64,000 nt of DNA from Microplitis mediator (Eukaryota > Arthropoda > Insecta > Hymenoptera > Braconidae), in the NCBI RefSeq assembly GCF_029852145.1, contig NC_079976.1, forward strand, positions 22,648,924 to 22,712,923. The letters are read 5' to 3'. Positions 55,660-64,000 of this stretch are shown piece after piece. The number at the start of each line of letters is the position of its first letter. Position 1 is the stretch's first letter. Position numbers and translations under genes: made by a program. The notes under the pieces were generated by a model that saw only the letters and a list, made by a program, of their open reading frames with translations, did no database searches and had not been told where the DNA came from.

Positions 55660-56208
55660 GGCTGATTAAAAAAAATGGACTATTTTTATTTTTTTGATAT
55701 CCCCTGTGAAATATATTCAGAGAGACAAGAAAAAACGCCTGTAAAAATCAGAGCTCTTAATATTAATATTTAGAGGTCGCGCATCGCAAATTTCTATTTC
55801 CCATTTAAATAACATAGGAAACATTATTTTTCGATTTCATAATTTTATATCTTAAGAACTAATGGACAAATTCCAATGACTGAAGCATATTTTTTTAGGA
55901 AATTTAACGCTCTACGAATTATCGAAAATTTTGTAAGGACCGTTTTTGTAGAGCGTTAAATTTCCTACAAAAATATGCTTCAGTCATTGGAATTTGTCCA
56001 TTAGTTCTTAAGATATTAAATTATGAAATTGAAAAATAATGTTTCCTATGTTATTTAAATGGGAAATAGAAATTTGCGATGCGCGACCTCTAAATATTAA
56101 TATTAAGAGCTCTGATTTTTACAGGCGTTTTTTCTTGTCTCTCTGAATATATTTCACAGGGGATATAAAAAAAAAAAAAAAAAAATAGTCCATTTTTTTG
56201 AATCAGCC
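55660..56208. mobile_element. Foldback element TA-GGCTGATT
   Basis: Ends TA|GGCTGATT and AATCAGCC|TA. Each arm is about 260 bp and nearly perfect in inverse (GCTCTTAATATTAATATTTA / TAAATATTAATATTAAGAGC; TTTAACGCTCTACGAA / TAGAGCGTTAAATTTCC). The loop is centred near 55925. Confidence 0.82.
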
Positions 56209-56965
56209 TAATATATGTGCATAAATGTTTTTGTTTTGAATGCTGTAGAAATTATAAAAGTAAGTTGATGAATAATTAAAAAAAAATAAAGGATTCATAA
56301 GGAACACATACATACTTATTAAAAACTGAGCTTATACTAAAATCAATAGGTCTCGTTGCTAATAAAATTTTCAATTATCTCACTAATAAGTTCAAAGTAG
56401 AATATTACCGACAACTCAAAAGATATATGATAGTTAGTAACCTAAAATATGCAGTACTATAGCAACGAATTATTTTTACAATCATATATTTTTTTATTAA
56501 ATGTAAGCTTTGAACGTTGTATAATAGAACTATTAAATTAAATTATGACTAATTAATTTATTGGGATTAATAAATGAGTAAAATAAAATAAAAAATCGTC
56601 GAAACATGAAAATAATATCTGCCAGGCTAGAAATAACATATTTAACAACAGGTAACGGTTGGCTCACGTTAATTCAGTACATTTTGATCAACATAACTTA
56701 GATATTTACGATTTATAAATACGAATTTTTTTTGATTTTCATAATTTATTTTTGAGTTTACTATTAATAATTATTGAGTAAAAATTAAGTTTTTATAAAT
56801 ATTTATAATGAATCATTATAATAACATAAATTGTTCGTATATTTATATTATTATGGTTAGAAAACAAATTCATTAATTATTAAGTTATTGTATATGTAGC
56901 AATATCAATTAAATAATTTTTTTCTGTCTAAATACGTTCATCCAAATAATTAATATAAATTTTTA
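56209..56965. other. AT-rich sequence, no gene seen
   Basis: About 750 bp with no repeat end, exon or domain recognised. Confidence 0.35.
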
Positions 56966-58525
56966 ACTTCCCACTAAGAAAATTGTAAATTTTCAAAAAT
57001 TCGGGAAGTTATTGGTTTCGGTCCGATTTACGAAAATCGAATTTCCATCAGATGTCGACGTTTTGAGGTCCTAGGAAGCTATTCTGACTAATTTCAAGAT
57101 GATGTCCGAGTGTATGTATGTATGTATGTACGTACGTACGTAAATATCTGTAACTTTTGAACGGATGAACCGATTTTGATCGTCAAGGTGTCATTCGACA
57201 CGGCTTATTGATTCCTACAAACTGAGAAAAATTGAGCTTGATCAGTAGGGCTCGTTCAGAGATATTCCAAAAATAAAGTTTTTCCAAAAATGTTTTTTTC
57301 GGATAACTTTTAATGTGCTCGATGGATTGATTTCAAAATCGACTGGGCTCTAAAGCTTTATAAGCCGCGTCGAATGCCACCTCAACCATTAAAATCGGTT
57401 CATTCGTTCAAGAGAAACCGTTGTCGAAAGAATTAAAAAAAAAAAATTTTTTTATTTTTTCTGAAATATCTCAAAAACGACTCGATAAATCGAATTCAAA
57501 ATTTGATCAGCTTTAGAAATTGATAAAACGCGTCGATTGCCACCTCAACCGTCTCAATCGGTTTATTAGTTTGAGAGATATCGTTGGAGAAAAAATCGGT
57601 CTGTCAGTTGACCCTGCGGGCCAGCCCCAAAACTTCCCGCTGTTTTCGAGCTCGTTGAGCTCGAAAACACTATTGTGAATACATTTTCGAGCTCTACGAG
57701 CTCGCAAATACTTTTGTATGCCATTGTTTTGTAAAAAACCATTTTTTAGCATTTCTTTCTCCCACGATATCTCGCGAACGAATTAACCGATTTTGATAGT
57801 TGAGGCGGCAATCGACGCGTTTTGTCAAGTTCTAAAGCTGATAAAATTTTGGATTCGATTTATCGAGTCGTTTTTGAGATATTTCAGGAAAAATAAAAAA
57901 ATTTTTTTTTTCAAATTCTTTCGACAACGGTTTCTCTTGAACGAATAAACCGATTTTGATGGTTGAGGTGGCATTCGACGCGGCTTATAAAGCTCTAGAG
58001 CCCAGTCCATTTTGGAATTAATCCATCGAGCACATTAAAAGTTATCCAAAAAAAACATTTTTGAAAAAACTTTATTTTTGAAATATCTCTGAACGAGCCC
58101 TACCGATCAAGCTCAATTTCCTCTCGGCTTCAAGATATTGACAATCCGCGTCGAATGACACCTTAAAGTTCAAAATCGGTTCATCCGTTCAAAAGATACA
58201 GGTATTTACATACGTACGTACACTCGGACATCATCGTGAAATTAGTCAGGATAGCTCCCTAGGACCTCGAAACGTCGACATCTGATGGAAATTCGATTTT
58301 CGTAAATCGGACCGAAACCAATAACTTCCCGAATTTTTGAAAATTTACAATTTTCTTAGCGGGAAGTTAAAAATGGTGAAAATCGTTTTTTTTCGAAAAC
58401 AACAGCATACAAACGTATTTTCGAGCTCGAAAATGTATTCACAATAATGTTTTCGAGGTTCTTAGGCTCGAAAACAGCGGGAAGTTTTGGGGCTGGCCCG
58501 CAGGGTCAACTGACAGACCGATTTT
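56966..58525. mobile_element. Head-to-head AACTTCCCGC-family copies
   Basis: A forward copy (56966 to about 57600: AACTTCCCACTAAGAAAATT, GACGTTTTGAGGTCCTAGGA, GTATGTATGTACGTACGTAC) is followed by an inverse copy (about 57605-58372, ending GCGGGAAGTT) and then by a further 3' end (58468-58510, GCGGGAAGTTTTGGGGCTGG). The copies overlap in sequence and so form a large imperfect palindrome, probably one copy inserted in another. Confidence 0.6.
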
Positions 58526-58527
58526 TA

Positions 58528-58680
58528 ACTTCCCGCTAAGAAAATCGACGATTTTCGAAAAATTGGGAAGTTATTGTTTTCACCCCGATTTTCGAAAGTC
58601 GAGTTTTCATCAGATGTCGACGTTTTGAGGTCCTAGGAAGCTATTCTGACTATTTTCAGAATGATGTCCGAGTGTATGTA

Positions 58681-58744
<64 letters not shown>

Positions 58745-59735
58745 CTCTTTGTAACTTTTTAACTAATGAATCGATTTGGATGGTTGGCAATCGAAGGAGC
58801 TTGTTCGCCCTCAACTTTCCTGAAAATTTCAGATCATTTGATCAAGCAGACTCGAAAATATTGGCAAATTACGAAAAAAAAAAAAATTTTTTTTTTAGTT
58901 TTTTAGTGATTTCTCAGAAACGACTTGAACGATCGACTTCAAAATCTAATCAGCTCTAGAACTTTATAAGCCGCGTCGAATGCTACCTCAACCATCTCAA
59001 TCGGTAAATTTGTTCGAGAGATATCGATGGCGAAAGAAATGATAAAAAACGGTTTTTTTCGATTATCTTTGAAGTGGCTCATCCGATCAATATTAAAATT
59101 TAATCAGCTCTAGAATTCAAGAAAACGCGCCGATTGCCACCTCAAACGTCAAAATCGGTTGATTAGTCCAAAAGATATCGGCGCTGAAAAGTTAAAAAAA
59201 TAACATGTTATGTTATTTTTTCCAGATAAATCAAAATATAATGTGCTAAAATGTGTCTGAAATCATACCAACTCTTTCTCTTTATAGTCTCTTCCGATCA
59301 TCAGATAATGTCATATAACTTGTTCCTTAGTTTTAAACATATTGTCAGCAAAAAATTGAAAAACACAGTCTTTAATGTTTTTCTCGGATATTCCATATAT
59401 TATTGCTCTGACCTAAGTCAAAACTCATTCAAATCTTGATTTTGATGACCGACATTGATTTCTGCCTGAACACATTTATTTGAGAGAACATAATCGATAA
59501 TAAAAATTTAAAAGCCGCTTCTTCATTAATGATTTTCGATTCGTAACTTTTCAAATTCTAGCATAAAACGTAACTTGTTAGAGCTTGAAAAGCACATAAA
59601 AAAATGATTGCATATAATAGCATTTTCGAGCTCAAAGAGCTCGAAAATATATTCACTGTGATATTTTCAAGCTCCTTGAGCTCGAAAACAGCGGGAAGTT
59701 TTGGGGCTGACCCGCAGGGTCAACCGACGCCCAGA
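58528..59735 (+). mobile_element. AACTTCCCGC-family element, uninterrupted long copy
   Basis: Starts AACTTCCCGCTAAGAAAATC and ends GCGGGAAGTTTTGGGGCTGA, CCCGCAGGGTCAACCGACG. It includes a 57-bp GT tract (58684-58740) and the empty site (near 59242) of the CACTGATAG insertion found at 40249. The 62-codon frame at 59251-59439 is shared with the other copy and shows no domain. Confidence 0.7.
58684..58740. repeat. (TG)n microsatellite
   Basis: About 27 TG units at the fixed internal microsatellite position of this repeat family. Confidence 0.9.
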
Positions 59736-59777
59736 TTTTTTTTTATTGTTATGCGAAAAAATAAAAAAAAATGGATA

Positions 59778-60913
59778 CACGGAAAGAACAAGATAGTTCT
59801 GGCAAACATGCCAGATTATTCTCAGATACATCTGAGTGAAAAAAAAATTTCAGATGCTTGTGAGGTCTATCCAGATAGAACTGAGATGAATGTAGATTAT
59901 ATTGAAATCTATCTCAGATTTACCTCAGATGCATCTTGGATTATTTATTGTTAGATACTTCTGGCGACTATCCGAAATAGTTCCCAGAAACATCTGCATT
60001 GGTTCAGTATCTATCCGAGATTATTCTCAAGTAAATCTCCGATACTTTTTGGCTAGCGCATGCGCGTTGAACGTAGTCATTTATTTTTTTTTTGTATTTT
60101 ATTTATTCTTCATTATATTTGTTTATTTATAATATATATCCAATATTATATTTTAAATAAATATTATGTATAATAAATATATATTATATTTATTATAATT
60201 AAACCAATAAAACGTCTATTGAAAGAGACAAAGCTTTGAAAATAAAATTTTTAACTTCGAGTAATTGTTAAAATTGCAAATAAAAATTGTAAAAAAATAT
60301 CCCTATAGGGATATTTGTATACTTTATTGTATTTTATCAATTATTTTTATTTCTATATTAACGATATAAAACTTATGTAATTACTTATAATTAGATAAAT
60401 AAATAAATAATTTGCAATTTTAACAATTACTCGAAGTTAAAAATTTTATTTTCAAAGCTTTGTCTCTTTCAATAGACGTTTTATTGGTTTAATTATAATA
60501 AATATAATATATATTTATTATACATAATATTTATTTTAAATATAATATTGGATATATATTATAAATAAACAAATATAATGAAGAATAAATAAAATACAAA
60601 AAAAAAATAAATGACTACGTTCAACGCGCATGCGCTAGCCAAAAAGTATCGGAGATTTACTTGAGAATAATCTCGGATAGATACTGAACCAATGCAGATG
60701 TTTCTGGGAACTATTTCGGATAGTCGCCAGAAGTATCTAACAATAAATAATCCAAGATGCATCTGAGGTAAATCTGAGATAGATTTCAATATAATCTACA
60801 TTCATCTCAGTTCTATCTGGATAGACCTCACAAGCATCTGAAATTTTTTTTTCACTCAGATGTATCTGAGAATAATCTGGCATGCTTGCCAGAACTATCT
60901 TGTTCTTTCCGTG
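59778..60913. mobile_element. CACGGAAAG palindromic element with CAGATACATCTGAG words
   Basis: The ends CACGGAAAGAACAAGATAGT and its inverse are bordered by TA on both sides. The arms, about 508 bp each (59778-60285 and about 60408-60913), are almost base-perfect inverses: the 76-codon frames at 59902-60132 (+) and 60559-60789 (-) translate identically. The outer third of each arm is made of CAGATxxATCTGAG words (TTCTCAGATACATCTGAG, ATTATTCTCAAGTAAATC). Confidence 0.88.
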
Positions 60914-61880
60914 TAGTCACTATTAAAAAAAAAAAAAAAAAAAAAAAAAATTCGTTCTATTGAACCTGAAATTTTATAAAAATGAATCGAATGCTCATTT
61001 AAAAGATTAAGACAACAGAAATAAAAGCTAATAAACAAAAAATGTTATTGAAATGAATCTAAAGATGTTTTTTTCTATGGATACATATTAATTACTCAGA
61101 ATCGATTAACTTTAATTTTAAACTAGTTTAGAATTTCAATTTATAAAAAAGACTAAATAGAAGAATTTGAAGCCATTTTATGTTTTTATTTCATATATAT
61201 CGTTAAATAAAAAAAATAAATAAATAAATAGAAAAACATTAAAAAATTGAAACAAAGAAATAAAAAAAAAATCAATTAACGCTATGACTGTTTTGAAAAA
61301 AAAGAAATCAACAGTTGGTTTATAATAAAAACACTATATATTTTAATGCGATTCTATTAAAATTTTTTATGAATTAAAGCAATGTTTAACATAAGTAAAA
61401 TTAAAATTATTTACTTATTATAATTACATATATAAATAAAAAATTAATATAAAAGTTGAAAATGACTTATTAGAAAGTTATATAATTTTTAATTCGTTTT
61501 CGGATATTTAGCTGTAGAAACTAAAAAAAAAAATTTAATATAGTCTACTATAGTTTAATAATTTTTGATAATATAAGAGTACATAATATAAGTATGAAAA
61601 AATTAAAGATAAACTTAATTTTTATTTTTTTTATTTTCAAGTAAATATAGTAAAAATGATTATATATTAATAAAACATATATAAAATATAATACATATTG
61701 ATAAATATGATTAGAATTTATTCGAGAAGTAGTTGACATTTTAATTAAAAATTTCAAATAATTAAAACAAAAAAATTATTTATTTACTTAATTTAACAAA
61801 AAACAAAAAATTAATAATAATAATAATAATACTATGTGTATTTAAATAAATAATTTTATATTGAAAAAATAATTAAGTAC
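60914..61880. other. AT-rich sequence upstream of the rDNA, no gene seen
   Basis: Begins with a run of about 26 A and is otherwise about 85% AT with AAT and ATAA microsatellites (61816-61833). No exon. May be chromosomal flank or AT-rich intergenic spacer. Confidence 0.4.
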
Positions 61881-62483
61881 GAACAGGTAATTTAGATACA
61901 GGGAGCTACCGTTGTATCCGCCCTCGCTCACGCGGCTGACAGTTAGTGCGCAACTACAATCTTTTTAGACGCCGGCTCGTACTAGTATGAAAGAGTAGTC
62001 AGTTGAAGCGGCTCAAGTAAGAGCTGACAGATACTGACTACGGCAAGTTGTATACTATTAACGTAACACTACCACGGGTCGATGTCTATGACTGAATGAC
62101 TCTTTATGTGGTAAATCGCTACGGCGTTTATATAATATTATGTATAACTTTAAAAAAGTATACAAATATGAAACTGAGTATTGACTTACTTGTTTCCGAG
62201 TAAGAATAAAATATCACGTTTACGTGTATAAAAACCAAGTCGCTTTGATAAAAATATCTAGCGAGAGTAATATTTACAAAAATGAGAGGATGGTTGAAAA
62301 TTAAAAGTTATTATTCAATTTTGTGAATAAATAATGTTAATTTAAAATTTTCAAGTGTTGTAATAAGCAAATGCTTTAAACAACACCACTTTAACAATTG
62401 TTAGTATTTATTAAAGACTAACATGTATGTTCAAGTGAAAGAGGAGTAATTCTAGTGTTTTATAAATAAAACATAAACGAAGC
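61881..62483 (+). other. rDNA spacer / 5' external transcribed spacer
   Basis: Composition changes sharply at about 61885-62065 (GGGAGCTACCGTTGTATCCG, CCCTCGCTCACGCGGCTGAC), then returns to AT-rich up to the 18S start. The GC-rich patch about 550 bp upstream of 18S may hold the Pol I start, an inference from position only. Confidence 0.4.
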
Positions 62484-63673
62484 TCCCTGGTTGATCCTGC
62501 CAGTAGTCATATGCTTGTCTCAAAGATTAAGCCATGCATGTCTCAGTACATGCCGTATTAAGGTGAAACCGCGAATGGCTCATTAAATCAGTTATGGTTC
62601 CTTAGATCGTACCCACATTTACTTGGATAACTGTGGTAATTCTAGAGCTAATACATGCAAACCAGAGTTCCGACCAGAGATGGAAGGAACGCTTTTATTA
62701 GATCAAAACCAATCGGTGGCTTGTCCATCGTTACTTTTGGTGACTCTGAATAACTTTCTGCTGATCGTATGGTCTAGTACTGACGACGAATCTTTCAAAT
62801 GTCTGCCTTATCAACTGTCGATGGTAGGTTCTGCGCCTACCATGGTTGTAACGGGTAACGGGGAATCAGGGTTCGATTCCGGAGAGGGAGCCTGAGAAAC
62901 GGCTACCACATCCAAGGAAGGCAGCAGGCGCGCAAATTACCCACTCCCGGCACGGGGAGGTAGTGACGAAAAATAACGATACGGGACTCATTTGAGGCCC
63001 CGTAATCGGAATGAATACACTTTACATCCTTTAATGAGGATCCATTGGAGGGCAAGTCTGGTGCCAGCAGCCGCGGTAATTCCAGCTCCAATAGCGTATA
63101 TTAAAGTTGTTGCGGTTAAAAAGCTCGTAGTTGAATCTGTGTTTCATACTGTTGGTTCATCGCTCGCGGTGTTAACTGACATGTTATGGAACGTCCTACC
63201 GGTGGATTTAGCTAAGGTCAAACTTTGCGGTCCAATTTAATCCTATCGCGGTGCTCTTAATTGAGTGTCGAGGTAGGCCGGTACGTTTACTTTGAACAAA
63301 TTAGAGTGCTTAAAGCAGGCTTATTTCGCCTGAATACTGTGTGCATGGAATAATAGAATAGGACCTCGGTTCTATTTTGTTGGTTTTCGGAATACCGAGG
63401 TAATGATTAATAGGGACAGATGGGGGCATTCGTATTGCGACGTTAGAGGTGAAATTCTTGGATCGTCGCAAGACGAACAGAAGCGAAAGCATTTGCCAAA
63501 AATGTTTTCATTAATCAAGAACGAAAGTTAGAGGTTCGAAGGCGATCAGATACCGCCCTAGTTCTAACCATAAACGATGCCAGCTAGCGATCCGCCGATG
63601 TTCCTCCGATGACTCGGCGGGCAGCTTCCGGGAAACCAAAGCTTTTGGGTTCCGGGGGAAGTATGGTTGCAAA

Positions 63674-63722
<49 letters not shown>

Positions 63723-64000
63723 GCGGCTTAATTTGACTCAACACGGGAAACCTCACCAGGCCCGGACACCGGAAGGATTGACAGATTGATAGCTCTTTCT
63801 TGATTCGGTGGGTGGTGGTGCATGGCCGTTCTTAGTTGGTGGAGCGATTTGTCTGGTTAATTCCGATAACGAACGAGACTCTAGCCTGCTAAATAGGCGT
63901 TTTTGGTATCTTGAAAGATTTACTTGATTTTCGGATTAAGTGATTTTTACTACCAACGTAAATAAATATCTTCTTAGAGGGACAGGCGGCTTCTAGCCGC
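62484..64000 (+). rRNA. 18S ribosomal RNA (5' 1.5 kb, runs off the window)
   Basis: Starts with CCTGGTTGATCCTGCCAGTA (62486) and carries all expected universal blocks in order: CCGCGAATGGCTCATTAAAT, GCCAGCAGCCGCGGTAATTC at 63063, GAAACTTAAAGGAATTGACG at 63677 and CTTAATTTGACTCAACACGG at 63727. The variable regions are of insect type. No frameshifting indel or insertion is visible in conserved stems. The last about 400 bases of the gene lie beyond the window. The first bases read TCCCTGG rather than the usual TACCTGG. Open reading frames here are meaningless. Confidence 0.98.

Noticed and set aside
59902..60789. Two identical 76-codon frames on opposite strands as a duplicated gene pair
   Set aside because: They are the two arms of one palindromic element, with no domain, no ATG context and hydrophobic AT-derived tails.
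62623..63492. Open frames over the right end
   Set aside because: They lie inside 18S rRNA.

Overview
The window is eukaryotic, AT-rich, intron-containing DNA from an insect, most likely a parasitoid wasp (Hymenoptera, braconid-like). The 18S rRNA at the right end is of insect type. The genes have short exons, GT-AG introns and AT-rich intergenic DNA. The host-group call is inference, because no database search was possible.

Genes, left to right: a divergent Hox3/zen-type homeobox gene in three exons (3739-6385, +); a single-exon bZIP gene of the CREBZF/Zhangfei type that keeps an HCF-binding tetrapeptide (14594-15550, +); a SAM-domain C19orf47 homologue in three exons with introns of 1.6 and 6.4 kb (19984-29225, -); a secreted trypsin-fold pseudoprotease that has lost all three catalytic residues (36585-42136, +); a small secreted six-cysteine, knottin-like peptide with its own TATA box and a 5' non-coding exon (50313-52415, +); and the start of an rDNA unit, with about 600 bp of spacer/5' ETS followed by 1.5 kb of 18S rRNA running off the window (62484-64000, +). 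These genes do not form an operon or an obvious pathway. The coding models were built from splice sites and reading-frame phase, and all junctions are in frame.

Most of the window is repeat DNA, mainly non-autonomous inverted-repeat elements that are often nested. Several groups can be separated: (1) CAC- or CCC-ended elements with a 2-bp target duplication, many of them filled with short self-complementary words private to each element, four of these also carrying a tRNA-like core; (2) TA-flanked foldback elements beginning GGGTG/GGCTG/GACTG that share a fixed internal layout; (3) TA-flanked GGGGAGGGTGGGGCAGAGCG elements, beside one of which lies a transposase-type zinc-finger remnant; (4) a family beginning AACTTCCCGCTAAGAAAAT with a GT microsatellite; (5) clusters of about 200-bp elements with TTAGCAGAC ends; (6) very long palindromes of 1.1-3.3 kb. 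There is also one tail fragment of a non-LTR retrotransposon reverse transcriptase and a 385-bp tandem satellite interrupted by two insertions.

The best candidate for something undescribed is group 1: elements that share ends and architecture while each has its own internal palindromic vocabulary, with a tRNA-like sequence embedded in several.
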